NCBI GenBank assembly: GCA_029747015.1
Contig: JAKOGI010000564.1
Span: 376,001 to 440,000 of the forward strand
Origin: Carnegiea gigantea
Lineage: Eukaryota; Streptophyta; Magnoliopsida; Caryophyllales; Cactaceae
Length of the DNA: 64,000 nucleotides
Direction: 5' to 3'
Positions 26,001-41,000 of the stretch are shown here, in pieces (within the stretch, counting starts at the first letter, position 1; the number at the start of each line of letters is the position of its first letter). The translations under genes were made by a program, and so were the position numbers. The notes beneath the pieces were generated by a model, which made no database searches, had not been told where the DNA came from, and saw only the letters and a program-made list of their open reading frames with translations.

Positions 26001-29000
26001 ATCGGATACCCGAATTTCGATTGCACGAATATTTCGGTTCGGATACGGTTCACAATTTTGCCGACCCGAAATTTCAGTTACCCGAACCGAAATCACTTTT
26101 GGTTCGGGTACCCAAACCATGAACACCCCTAAATTTCATAGAACAAACACACTTATATTACAGCTACTGCTTCAAAAATCTAGAAATGGGATGCAGTGCT
26201 CAAGGAAAGAACACAAACGGGCTGCCACTTATCAAAGGATAATATTAAACAAACCCATAAGATGACACGTGGCCTTTAGCAACATGTTTTTGAACAATAA
26301 TACATTGATTTTATACCCTCACTCCAACATTGGTCAAAATTCTTTGTCGGCATGCCCAGCGTGACCAATTCTGCCTTTGGGAAAGCAATAGCCACAAGAT
26401 AGTAAATGATATACATTACAAATTTCTACTACCAAAGCTTGGAAGTGTTATGAGGTCGGAGACGGGAGGTATTATCGAATGGCAGATATTTCACCCTCTC
26501 TGTACTCAAGAGCCAGGGTATACCAGTCTAAATCCAAGGGAATATCCTTGCAGTCCCCCCAACCCCCCCCCCCGGTCGGGAACCTAACCAGTAAAAAATA
26601 TATATGGGAAGACATTCATTTCGAGATGAAGTTGAAGTTCGTAAAAGTGAACTACTGTATAACATCTCCCCCATTGTTGGTCATTTGCCAAGAAACATCA
26701 TGAATCCAGCACACGCCTATCAAAAGGCTAATAAAGTAATGCTCTCATCGCCGTACTTCAGTACAAATGAAGTCTGACCAGAGCGGCTAGTTGCATCTAC
26801 GAAACAAATTATGAAACAACAAAAGAGTTGTTTCGAATAAAATGCAAGAGCAATAGATGCATTTGTCCAAACAAGGACGTTACACAGAGCACCATGCGTA
26901 CCTTGTACTTCAGTTGGATCCTCTGAAGGCTGACCTCAATCTCCATGACATCTCTCTTCTTCTCTTCTCTCTGAAGATTTACAGAAGGATAAGCATACAA
27001 GAAATGTGAAAGAATAATAATGACATATCAAGAAGAAAGACATTAATATTGGCGAGGGATTAAACAACTAGAAGAATAAGGCTGTTCGAAACCTCAAAAA
27101 TAACGGGAAAAACACCTTTATCAATGCTTCCAAAATTGTCTTTGCCTGGTCAAGGTTGCGTCTGACCTGAAAAAGAAGTAAAGGGGAAAGAAAAAAGATT
27201 GATCAGGAACTGCTTGCAAGATATGGCAATTGTCCTCACAACAGCAATTGAACTGAAACAGCAAGAAACATCTTGTATCCCAAGATTATCATATTACAAA
27301 CAAAAAACCCCCTACAAATTTGCTGCCACTGCCACTAACTCTATTAATCGTCAAAGTGTTAGAATATGCTTCTGGATGAAATGTAAGAACTTGGCTAACC
27401 AAGAAATTGGGCTTACACGCTGGGGGCCTTGGCATGTCCATAAGTTTCATGAGCTAAGCAAAATCTATAATCCTCAGTAGGTTAAGGCAACTGAGACAAT
27501 ATTAGGTAATGGAACGCCTCGCGTAAAGAATGATCATTCATGGACCCAAGCTATGAACTAACATGCCCCAGAAACACTTAGGCCCTGTTTGGTCCTAGAA
27601 AAATGAGGTGGAAAGAAAGTTGAAAGGAAAAAAAAAATGAGGAAAAAAATTGGGAGAAAGCCATTTTTTTTCCCTTGTTTGGATTAAGGAAAAAATACGA
27701 AGGGAAAAAAATGATTTTTCACTAAACTTTTTTCCCCTTCGTTTGGAAAGGAGAAAAGAATCAAGGAAAGAAAAATGTATAAGGGTTATCTTTGATTTTT
27801 CGTAATTTGGGAATGTACACAAGGATTGAAAAATGTCTCATCACCCTCATTATTTTATTCAAAGCTTTCAAGCTCACCTATACAAGTACTGAATGAAAGA
27901 CATATGTCGAACAGTGAGATCACTCATTTTCTAAATACTTTTGAGGCTTCTTGTCTAATACAAAGTACAGTTTTGGTCTATTAAATTATTCAAAAAAAGA
28001 TTGCTCCTGCAGTTTCCCACCACCCATTCTGGGTATGCTTCTCCTTCTTCCCTGGCCCCTGTCAATTCTAGAAACTTAATCACTATCACTCCCAGAACCA
28101 TCAAATTATCAATCTCCCTCCTCAAAAAATCCACCTACAAAAAGTTCTAGTCTTAATTAACAACAATGCCCAACTTGTTCTAATTCCCAAAATGACATTC
28201 ATCTCTCTCTCCAATCACATCGAGAAACTTTGATTTCATCTCTTTCTCCAATCACACCCAAAAAGTTTGATTTCATTCTATCTTCATTCTCTCTCATATT
28301 GAGTATTCACATCAATGGCGATTGTCCATGCCCAGATTTTTGCTTCAGCTGCTTCTTCAACCTTCCCCCTAAACCCTCTTAAACCCTAACAACCCCACCT
28401 CCCCATTTCTCCCTCTATCTCTCTCCAGTTCTGGAAACTCACTTTTCAGTGCCTATTTTCCTCCTCATCCTCATCCTCATCCTCCACCCCAGAAAAACAA
28501 AAGTCTACTTAAAAAGTGGGTTCATTTTCAGACTTCACCAAAATCACAAGAAGTCACCAACATAATTTTCAATTTCTACTATGGTTTCTAATCAAATTCC
28601 GAACACAATTAAAGCAGAACATTCAAATGGTATCATGGGAGAGAGAGATGTACAGTTACCAGAGAAGAGAGAAAGATGAGAGAGGGTGTGTTGGCGGCGC
28701 ATAAAGTAGCCAACCAAGAAGATCGGGCTAGGAAAGAGAGCGGGCGAGGACAAAGCAGGGGGAAGGATAGGTTTCCCATCGTTTTGATTGAAGGGTAAGG
28801 TCAAAATCAGAGCATCAGGCGGGGCTTCTGAAATTTGTCCAACCATTTTCTTCACATTTCTATGAGGCAAAATAATTTGTACTATATTTTTAAAACTTTC
28901 CTCAAGTTTTTCATCCAAGATTTTTTCTTTCCTTTTTTCTTCACTCCAGTCATGGGAAAATTTTCAATTTTTCAATTTTTCTCTTTCCAAGGTACTTCCC

Positions 29001-32000
29001 AAGGATCAAACAGACCCTTAAAGTATGCATTGGAATGCCATACTGTCGCAACCCATGAATGATGAAACATATCCAACCCAGATTCTAGATGGTAAGGCTC
29101 TGGAGCAGGAAATTTAAGGCACTGTTCAGGTGAAGATTAATCAATATGAGGAGAGTCCCAGGTAGCGCAATGCATCCAATGGCAATCCAAGACTCTCAAA
29201 TTGTAATCACTGATGATGCATGAGTAAAAGTCAGTGTCAAAAAAGGACATCATTGCAATAAGCAGGTACTTCATTCCTGATGGAATAACTATGATAAGGA
29301 ATTCTCTTTTGAGAAGTATGTTTTTTCTATTCACACACAAGTTTTGGGCCACAAATACTACCCGAGAACCAATGACCATAACAAAACAGACACCATCAAA
29401 TGATTACAGTTGGGTGATCATCTTTCATAAATCATAGCCTTATGTGATACCATCAAACTAGGGAAAGCAAGCCGCACATCTGAGTGAAATTATACAGAGA
29501 GTATTGGATAACATTCAGATCACAACCATGGGAATAAGGCGTAAAATCATTGATTGCCAATAAAAACCCACCATCAATATCATCACTTCTAAAATACACT
29601 ATTAGCATGGCCATAACTCAATGTCATGTCAGCATTTCAAGTTCAGAACAAATGTGGCAGTAATGGAACTAGACATCGACAGGCATCTCCCTGACCACAC
29701 CTCATGGAATCACCTCACTAACTCCAGAGTACGATAATCTCTACACCCACAATTCATATAACTAATAGGTGAAGAGGGAATCCAATGTTGCTCAATAGTT
29801 GGATCTAAGCAAGGACAATTTGTATGCAGTATTCAGATTTGGTCCATCAGCCCAGCTCGAACAAGAGTAATCACTTTCATCAACCGGCAGGGTCAGTGAA
29901 CTTTTCTAAGTCACCTATATACATTTGATGAGGGGCGAGGGGAGTGAATTATAAAGGACCAAAGGTTCTAAGGTTTAAGGCATTATTAAAGCGCATCAAG
30001 TTGTTATGACACGAAGTAACGAGCGACTAAGCACATCAGAATATACAAAAAGACAATAGTTTATAGAGGCTCATGCCGTCCATCCAGAGTATGTCAAAAG
30101 GATGCAGTGAAGGGATACCTGTGAGCTTTGATATATACACATTGAATTGGTGTCTACAAATCAACATGGAAGAAATTATTGGAGCACTACACACAAGCAT
30201 TCCCAATTGACACAAGAAGAATATACCATAGGCTAAAACAAGAGAATTCAAGCTTCGGATCAGAGGTTTTCAATGGTTTTCTTATGAGCAATCAAAAAAT
30301 TAGTATTAAAAAGATACCAAGGGGATGTCACCCATGTACAAAAGGGGAGCAATGACAAAATAACCTCACGCCCTCAAGCTCTCCAAAATAAGCATATCGA
30401 CAAAATCAAAAAAGACAACTTTGTATCCTGATTGAGAGCTTGACTCCAACTATACAAAGTTCTCAAGGAAAAAGAGTTTGAGGTCTTGAATAGTCCTAGC
30501 ATTGCCCTCAAAAATGTGGCAATTACTTTCCTAACAAGTGCTCCACCAAATAATCAAAGGTATCAACTTCCAAACTCCTAGGATCCCACTCTTCTTCAAC
30601 CTTCTTCTCCAAGACACCAAAAGATCTCTTATAATATGAGGGGGCACCCAACTAACCCCCATCAATGATAATGACAAATGCCACAAATCGGAGACCCACA
30701 GAAAATACACAAAAAGGTGGTCGACTAAGGAACATATAGGTCACCCTAGGATTTGTGACCAACCCACTCACAACAATGGGTAATCCACACAATCAAGAAA
30801 ACAATGAATTCCCATAGGCCTAATAAGCATCGGAATAAGTTATCTAAAGCCCAGGATATAACTTATTTCCCAAGCGGGAATATAGCCTAAAAACTATAAA
30901 AGAAAAAAGGGAAAAAAAACTGATACAGCCTATATAATATTGCTTCTGTAAATAACAACACCACAGAAGAAAAACATTCCCTAAGATTCTATCCATAAGT
31001 ATAATTGCAATAAACAAAATAACCTAAGAGTACCTTTAATAATATCTTAAGATCACAAAAACCTAAACCAACAATTTAAAAAAAAAGAAGTGACTAACCG
31101 TGAGCCATGATCCTTTATTTTCCTTCTCTTAACTCCCCTTATTTTTTGCATTACTTAACTATAAGCAACTGGGACAGGAAGTGGGGAGCCAAGGAAAACA
31201 AAGCCTGTCGAATAGGCACGTAGATAAAATGCCACTAAAAGACATTCAATGGTGCAAGTTTCACGCATCACACCAGATTGTTTGAAATGGCATGAGGATG
31301 ACGAATGGAACATTCATATAATCCACCCATTGGCACCACAATGGCAGTAACCTAATTTATCTAGTAAAGATACAAAACAAAACGCGAAGTGTTCACTTCA
31401 TAAAGGAACAGCACAATGACAGTCACAGACAACCTACAGTCCACACTGACAAATGAATCACATGGTTCAGAAAGAACTTAGAATCGCATAATCAATCGTC
31501 GGGAAAGTGTGTTCTTGATAGAAGAGGTCATAAATTTATTACTTACAAGAAGTAGTGCTTCCATTTTTTTTGTGGGGGTGGGGGGGTTAGTAAATAAATT
31601 CAGTTTACTCTTGATTGAGTAATCCAAAAATATATTAAAATTATTATGTATCAGATGTTTATTTACCTGACGAAGCTTTTCAAATGACTGCACATTGTTT
31701 TCCCTCCTTTGCATCTAAATATAAATTTCAGAAGAGTCAATAATTGCGCATGTACCATGATGAATAGATATCGACATAAAATTGGACAATAAGAATCCTA
31801 GGCCGGTCAACGACTAATACAGATACTTACCCTTCTTGTATGCAGTCTATGAGCTTTCTCTCTTGGCCTAAACACATTGTATGGGTTTGTATCATTTACT
31901 GGAGGTGGTGGCTACAAAACAAAATAAAATCAACTCATATGAGATGTAAAATTAATAGCTAAAGATGCATATGAGTGTTTGAGTTTCCCAGATGCATCTA

Positions 32001-35000
32001 AACCAATGTGTGATAATTTATTAGATATGAATGTTACCAGTATCTAGAGAAAGATAAGCAATTACATCAGCATATTATTGTCTATATCTCACAAGACATA
32101 GAGTCACGGGCACATAGGTTTTACTTAGATCAAACCTAAAGAAGTCACCTGCTGTTAAACAACTGAAAGTAATCATGCAAAAATGAATACCGAAGGGACC
32201 AATTTTTCGTCGATCAATTTATTGACTAGCAGGTGCACAAACATGGCCAGATAATTCTCACATAAGCACGTTACTGGACAAACCTGCAACCGGCGAAGAA
32301 TAGGCTTCTGCCAACGTTCCCGCTACATATCGCACAAAGAGAAAGAATTGTCAGTATCAGTCGAACAGCTAAAACAGTAATACAGGTAGGAGAGTACAAA
32401 AACAGACATGCGAACTCAACAGTGACAACAATACTCAATATGGTAATATAGGAAGCATTGCCTTTGTCATTGTCTTCCAAAGTTGTAGCAAGAATGAGCA
32501 TCTGTTTCAACATTGCTCCTTTTCTCGATACTCATGAAACATGCTATTGCTTCTACCCAAAATCACGGCCATTTGCCAAACTCCTTTGCCAGAATTTGCT
32601 CTTTTTTGGTTATATAGCGAGTCAAAAGCAGCCTCATACTTTGACTATATAAGCCTGCCACAGAGCTGTTATCGTTGTAATTGCCGCTGTTAGTATTATC
32701 TCCCTAGTTCGGATTTTTGGAAAAGGTCAGAAAGGCAATTTGCCTGTGTCTTCAAAGAAACAGTTCGGTCTTGACATTCCAAGATGGCTTCTTTACTTTC
32801 AAGACTCTACATAGGCCACCCCTTTTTTTGATAAGGAAATTAGAGGAGCAAGAAAAAGCAGTAGAACCTATGAGAAAGTGCAACAGATCCCATCAGAGAG
32901 GGACTCGTATGTCCATGAGAGAGGGACTCTACATAGGCTACTTAATGTGTGTAACACCATAAGACTATCAAAGGTGTTCCCTCCCAAATTGTGTGACCAA
33001 CTAAAAGCTAGAGAATGTGATCACAAAAGAATGCATTATTCACATCAGTGAAAAGTTGGACAGAATTTTGCCAATCTTCTTTTGATTATGTGGATTTTGT
33101 GGATAGGTTCTATTTTGGACCTACATAGTCCTCCTATAGGAATGCTTGCTGTGCATTCGACCTTCTGTTCACAACTTATAAATATACTTGTTTTCCTTAT
33201 CTGAAAAAGAAAAGATTTTGATAGCATCAATGAAAGGCTCAATCTGCAGATGTGCATAGTTTCATCGCTGTATCTCATAATCTTTGAATCCACTCCTTAT
33301 CAATTCACAGTAGCTCAAGGTGATCCTTGAGCCGCTCTTCCCATCTGTTCTCTTCTCATGGTCTCTCAAGGGGAATTAATTGATCTACCCAGAAACTGAA
33401 GAGGTACTTTGCACTCTTTCCCTTGGAATTTCAATGGCTGGTAACAATTAGTCATCTCCATTAGACAATCTTATCCTCCTTCAAAAGCATTTTGCTCCAA
33501 GAAAGGCAACACTGCAGAGCAGTGCTGTTATCAATCATAGTCTTTGTCTAGTTAAAATTAAAATTCTTTTTCTAAGATTGTAGCGATACTGGATCCAAGT
33601 GCTTCATTGAGCAGAACGGTCTTGTATGAAATTTGTGAACAAAATCAAGCATGACTTTGGTCTGAGGGCTTGATTATTGTGCTTAGTTCTTCATTTCAAA
33701 GTGGCCAATCTCCCCTTGGTATTCTTTCAAATTTGTTTTCATTCACACATAGAAAAACAAGCAAATTAATTAAACAAGTCTATTTAAGCTAATGGAAAGA
33801 TCACAACCACTTTCCACATATGAGATTCAAGCTTCAATAGCCATGAAGAGTTCAACTAAGAGCAAAAGAGAGAGAAATAATCTAATATATTCATCACCAT
33901 ACACAACTAGGCCCACTATATAAATTGGGCAACTACCCCCCGCCCCAAACAACTTTTTATATCACAGATGAGTTAGCACATGCAACGGGTATTATTAGGC
34001 CACAAAGTACAATCATTTTGAGGCATATTGTTATCAACAAACCATGATAACATAAGCCAAGCATCTCACAGAATTCCATATGCAGATATCAATATCCATA
34101 AGACCCTATTCCTCCAAGTTGAATCTTCTTCCATGATCAGCTTGCCCATGAACAGGATACATGGCTGAATATTCCACAGATATATATACTGAGCTCAGGG
34201 AAAAGCGTCACCATAAACAAGAAAGGGAAAGATGAAGCTTCCTATGGCTGAATCTAGGGAATGAAAGCCAATGCCTAAGCTCACTAATGAAGATATCAAC
34301 CCAAGCATGCTCTTCCAGAAGAAAAAGAGAATGAGCAACATCATGAAGAGATAGCGACTGTGCAAGAAGATGCATGTAATGATCAACCAAAGCTCAAAAC
34401 TTAGTAGATGCAGTAGTCGTCGCGGTGCTCACTGAGAACGGAAAGGCTAATGGCTTTCCTAAAACTGAACATAGAGCCATTACAAACTCTTAATTGCACT
34501 TAATGACTTGTGTTCAGATTTTATCCTCTCTTGAAGTGCATCTGATGAAAATCAGTCCAAGGCCACGATGTTTGCACCTTATAGATTGGCCAAGCTTCCT
34601 ATTCGCTTCGAATAGTCTTATAGACCTTATCTGCTCTGCCACAAAAATTGTGCTTAAATTTTTCTAAGAGGGAAGAATGCTTCAGATCACAAGAAAAGAA
34701 AATAACACATTAATAAATTGTAGTGCAAATGTAGTAGTCTCATATTCTGACAGCATCTTTTATACTTTGTTTCAAATTTGGTTTCAGGGTACGCATCCAA
34801 TTAGATTAACTTTTAGTTTTAGCTTTTCAAAGGTTCCACTCCTTTTTTCTTTTTTTTCTTTTTTTTGGTAAGCAGGTGAAAATCTCAATACACAAACAAC
34901 TCTGAAGAGGGAGTAATAAAACTGTGCGACCTATAAGCAGTTATTTCCACTCAAGCCACATTCTAGGAAGGGTTCTCAAGGGGAAACTACCCTTGATTCA

Positions 35001-38000
35001 ATATACAAAATTTCTGCCAATCAGTTTTAGTCTTGCCATGTAAATTAAGAAACTCAAATCTATTCTTCACATCTGTAAGAATCTCTCTAACTGTAACCTA
35101 TGGATCAAGTGTCTTTTAATGAAAGGCCTCGTCATTCCTATCCCTCCAAGATATGGTAGTGGCAAGCTGCACTCAAACAAATAAAGAAATTCCTGTACTC
35201 CCTAGTCATTTTCCCCTTCAAAATCCATTTGCACCATTGCGAAGACATTTCCAGGCAGTCTACTTAGCTTGCTAGGCCCTGTCTGACCTGTTGAGAGTGA
35301 GAGCAGGTAAAAAACAGGTAGGTGAAAAACAGGTGGTCTTTGCACTTCTCCTTCTCACCACACAAGACAGAGTCACTTGGAATCTGCATAAATCTGGCCT
35401 TTCTACTTCTAAGTGGCAGTCTATCCCAATAAATCACCCACGTGATAACTCTGTGATTGGGAATTGTACATCTAGCCCAGGCACTTTTGTCCCAATACAC
35501 TCTTGACATTAACCTGAAACAGGTATTTATACCCTACTGCAGGTCTGTAATCTATTCTAAGGTTAGCCAGCATTTGCTTCATCTTTTCCTTAATCTTGCA
35601 CATGTTCTCGAAATACCTGCTTTAGGCAGTGGCTGTGAACCCAGATCACCCAAAGATTTGTCTCTCTTGAGCTACAGCCCAAACATACTTGGTGATTGAA
35701 GTAATGTTCCGGTTTTTGAAACTCTTGACTCCAAGACCTCCATATTTTTTCAGTCAAACTGCATTCCAAGCTAGAGGGGGGCTTCTTTTATTGAGCTCAG
35801 CAGAGAGTTCATAGATAATTCCGACAAACAGCTTCAATTTTTTATAACACCTTGAGGTAGTACAAAATTTTGAGACTAAAATGTGGTAAGCCCCATGAAA
35901 CCTGAATTTATAAATGTGATCCTTGCAGCATAAGAGAGGTCGACTGCTCCAAACTTAAATCCTTGCAATGATTTTATCAACGAGCATCTGGCAGTTCATT
36001 ACTGTTAGCCTGGAGGCTGATATGTTGACTCTTAGATATCTGAAGGGCCTATCCCCCTCAACAAAGCCAGCAAGCCTTATCAGGCTGGCTATTCTGTCAT
36101 CCTTCACCCCTGCAATTGCTACTTGGTCCTTTGTTTCATTGGTACTCAGGCCTGATACGTTAGCAAATCTATGAAACAAGTCCTTCATGCATTGGATTGA
36201 TCTCTCCTCAGTCTTACAAGACACCAGAAGATCATCAGCAAAAGAGGTTACCAGGTTTAATGTCCTTACAGCCAGGGTGAAATGTAAAAGCTTTAGCTTT
36301 GAGTAAGCATTCTAGAGAAACCCTCCATAGCAAGCACAAACAAGAGAGGGGGGGTAGGATCCTCTTGCCTAAGCCCTCTCCCACCTTTGAAAAAGCATGA
36401 ACCCCAAGAAGGGAGTGTGTCGGAAAACTTATGCATCTCATAACCCAATTTATAAATCTGTCAGGGAAATGCAAGCTGTTGAGAATGTCATAAACATATC
36501 CCCAATAGACCGAGTCATACGCCTTCCTTAAGTCAATCTTCATAAGGCATCAAGGGCTGACACTCTCTCTTATAATCCCTAACAAGTTCTTGATAAACGA
36601 CGACATTGCGCACCAGCTCTCTCCGCTTGATAAATGCACATTGACTCATATTAACAATCTCAGGGAGGACTCTGTTAAGCCTAGCACACAGTTCCACTCC
36701 TTTTGATATGACCTAATATATTAAATTCTGCCCTCAAAAGAGGAGGGAAACCCCCTTTTCTGCAACCCGTTTCTTTTGATGATAAATACTATTATTAGAT
36801 CATACCTAAAAAACAACAAATGCAATAAAAGCATCCTACAGAGCTATTAATGAGCCAAAAATCCTATCAACAAACTCTGTCACTTCCAATGAAGAGAGGA
36901 GAGCTGCTCCTAGTCCCAACAAATACAGTGCCTGTAGCCAATACATATCAATCGCCCTCAATCCATTCAAGAGCAAAGGGTTTTTCTGGTATTTCCTTTT
37001 TTATTTTTTATTTTTTTTGGTTTCCTTGGCTCCAAAATGCTGTTTATTCATTTTATGTCTGGCAAATTGTCAACCTCTCTTATGTTAGTATGCATCCATC
37101 AGCCAAGTTTACCAAACATTACTATTTAATAAACTGATAAACATGTAATGGGTGACACTAACACCCAACAGAGAACCACTAACTGCCAGCAAAAAGCTTG
37201 TCCACCACATCAACAGCCAAAGAGGCCCAAAGGCTATTTGAACTATTAAAGCTGTAAAATAGGGTTTCAAACTTCAGCTCATACCTTTTCTTTCCAGTAA
37301 CCATAAACAGATTCTAGAACCGCATATTGTACAGCCTGAGTTTGCAGGGACTAGAATTCCATGGAGAGGAAAAAGACAGTATTGTTAGGACTGAGCAATT
37401 ACAGAAAAAAGATGATGTAACAAATAGACAGTAGCGCCAACTCGTACCTCGACAGCAGCATCAAGCTGAAGGAGTACAGGAATGGGAGAACCAAGGGTTG
37501 GAATTATAACACCTGCCCTTTCACGAGCTTTATGGTCCAACACCTCCAACTTAAAAAGAAGAGCCTCAAATCTACATCAACAAGTAGGAACATAAATTAA
37601 CAGCCAGACAACCATAACAGCAATTTTTTTTGGAGGGCGGGGGTCTCAAAGCTATTGTTAGACTACTATATTTAATCCTTAAAACCCTCACATATGAAAT
37701 CAGAGTTAGTCCAATTGCAAATAACACCAGAACTAACATAACACACAAGTGCAATTGCAAGCATCATTGGACAAACAAACAAATGGCACAAAAGAAATAA
37801 ATGCTTTCGATCATATTACTTTTCTGGGGTGAGGATCTTTTTATCTGTATTGAACTCTTCCAGCCAGTCCTCATCCTCATTGTCCAAGTCATACTCGACA
37901 AATTCACCAAGCTCAGCTCGCGCTGCAAATATTCACTTTTGTTTCAAGCATAGTATCATGCTTGAATATACTGAACAGAAAGACACAAACATTGCTACAA

Positions 38001-41000
38001 ACCTCCTCTAGCACGTATGTAAGATGTTGGTTGGCAGAAGCTGCGGGAATAATCTCTTTCATATGTATCAACCACAACAAATTGTGGGGTAGGTATTTCA
38101 GCAGCTAACTTTTTGCTAGGGACATGATGAACCTGAAGAACAAATATCCCAACATCAGCCGCAAGCAATCAGTTCCCAGCTAAAACAATAACAAGCCTAA
38201 ATAAGTGTCCTTTTGTGCCTCTTGTTGCCAAGATCAATGATATAATGCTCTTATTCTCAAACAGCCTCAGACAGCTTAGGTTATTTTTAGCCATTACAGC
38301 CAAGTACCTTCAGACTTGTTAGACAAAATGAGTACAGTAGGAGACAGGAGAGTGGGCATCATGTACAAATTTCATTTGGTCTCTGAATATTTTTAACTTC
38401 AAGCCCCAAAGCCCCCCAACACCCCCTCCCCCCAAAAAAAACAAAAGAGTAGTCACAAAAATAACACTGGGACGCATAGGGGATGTCAATTTGTCACCCA
38501 TCTACAAGGGGAGGTAGGAAAAATCATCACGCCCTACAGCCAATCATCAATGACATTATCTACAGAATCCACACAACTTAGTTGCACCTCACAACAAATC
38601 AACGTATCCCAACTATACATAGCGCTCAAAAATCTAGTTTCAATCTTGATAAGACATCACCTGGGCCTCAAGAATCCGCTAATTCCTCTACTTGCTACCA
38701 TTAAACCAAAGTGCCAAAGGAATTAGCTTTCAGATTCCAAAAGTCCTACTCTTCTTCATCTTTATTTGTATTTTTCTTTTTCGGTGTTTCACAATCCTCA
38801 ATAAAATGCAAATAGCCCCATCAAGGAACACTTATTTAGAGCTAATTCTAGCACATCTCATTGCTGCAAAAAGTTACAATCAACACATCAAAAAGCGACT
38901 TCTCATCGTAAACCTCTAATGAAGACATCTCACTTCTTTATCACTATATCAGTGTGTGCGCACGCACACACACATATCACCTAGGTGAAGCGCTCTTTAA
39001 CTAGAAGAAATCTCCGATATACCCACAGAGGAGTCTTGAGGAGATAAAGCTCTAGCTTGATGAATGAGCCCAGATACACTCATACAAGAGTATGTACTTA
39101 TGTAACAAAGGTTTGTATGCAACGTGAGCATGTAACGCATCAACCTTGCAACGTAATCCAGTCACGATTACATAATTTGTGGTTATCACGATTATAAGGT
39201 CACATTTGAATTACAATAATTTCATACAACCAAACATGGTGATGAAAACATTTTACAAATTTGTTTGCATTACAAGAATAATTACATCCAACCAACTATA
39301 TGACAAGGATGTAGAACATCCCCCCCCCCCAAAAAAACCCCTCTCTAAAACTAGGATATGAAAACAAAATGACACACACTAGCTAGGAAAGGATTCAAAA
39401 TGTAGATTTGGTTGCGATTGGGGTTTAGGTCGCGGTGTGGAAAAATTGCTCTAATGCGACAATTGCATTCCATATCGTAGAGAAGACGCAGTTCAGCCAA
39501 CTCAAAAACCTTTCCAATTTCATCGTGGAAAGGCCACATTTTTGAATCTTTTTTTTGGGGGGGGATCTAGTCTAGAGCTAGGCCCATTTTCTACAAATAC
39601 CAAAAAGTTTGAATGCACCTCAAAATGCGTATAAGACTGTAAGACTAAAATGAAAACAAGCAACCAAAAAACTTGGTTTATGACACGATATACCTTCTCA
39701 GATATATCTTCACTGGAATTGGTTTGTCTCACACTTCATTTTTTCCATAAATAAGCAAAAGATTGATACATATTATTCTAGCAAAATCTAACATCTGCTC
39801 ATAAAAGATGAAAACAAAATAGGCCTCCATGTCACTTGTCCCCAAATTTAATATTGAATAGATATGAAAGATGAGATATCATCATATACCTCCTCGTAGG
39901 CATTCAGCAATATCATTGTTAACTCTTAATGTTTTGAAAATATTATCTGTGACTTATGCATAAAATATTATTTACCATTCCAAAAACATGAAGGGTATTT
40001 TTTTAGTTTTTAAAGGAGTAAAAAATATTTTACACAAAAGTAGGGGATAAAGGAATGTCGGGCTTTGTGGTAACAATATCTCCAATTTCTTGGTTTTTGT
40101 CGATTGCATTATGGTTGAAAGCTTAAGGGCTTGATGTTTCTGTAATTTGCCCATTTTGTAAAAGGGTGACATCCCCTTGGTGTCCTTTTAATATACCTCT
40201 TGATTACTTACCAAAAAAAAAAAAAAACAATAATATGTCTCTAAAAGACCAACAAAAGTAGGCATATCAACACTAACGGTCACTATTGCTTTACTTCGTT
40301 TATGAGTATGATAACTTTACTTAGGTATTGCAGGAGATATGTAGAATGAGAAGAGTGGTAGACTTGGGTTAGCATCACCCTCCTATGAATGGGTATTGGA
40401 TACATTAGCGGCCAAGTCAGACTTGCTACCTTTCTTCTATTGCAAGAAAGAGATCCCTTACTTGCCTCCATAAGGATTGAATATGAAGTCCAAGAGATAC
40501 CTGAGTAAGTATGGCCACCTAAGAAGGTTCATTACTCGTCAAGATGAACCTTTTGTTGTTGTTGTCCGGTAGTGAAGAAGGGGAAAGGTAAGAGGAGGGG
40601 AGGAAAGGTTGAGGCCAGCAAGAGGAGTCGCTGATGATGGAATACCATCAGACTGATGAGAGGGTTGCTGATGGACAAACCCCATTGGATGTAGGTTAGT
40701 GGGAGGCTTAAGTTGACCATTTCTAAGCCCAAGCCTAGCCAACCTTAAATTTGTACGAATGTTTTTCTGATGAGTAATCAAGAATTGTATTATGAATACA
40801 CCATTAGCGAGGAATGTTAAAGGTCATTCAAGATGTGGAGAATGTACATCCTTAAAAATTAAACTAACAAAGGCATTTCAGTGTGCAAACTAAAGGGGGA
40901 CAGGGAAGGGAGGAGTCATTGAGGTTGTCTGACTTGCTTCGTAAGCAATTTTGGGTTTTACTTTTGGTTTATCAAATCCTACACTTAAATTAAACAAAAT

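Noticed and set aside
25810..26265. 151-codon plus-strand frame
   Set aside because: Crosses the CCCGAA element into the duplicated 190-bp arm, and its end is the same translation as the other arm; no protein family.
34195..34430. Minus-strand frame [17 protein letters not shown] and plus-strand text [13 protein letters not shown], considered as processed pseudogenes
   Set aside because: Neither continues with recognisable family sequence on either side; a resemblance to an ATP-synthase subunit was too short to support.
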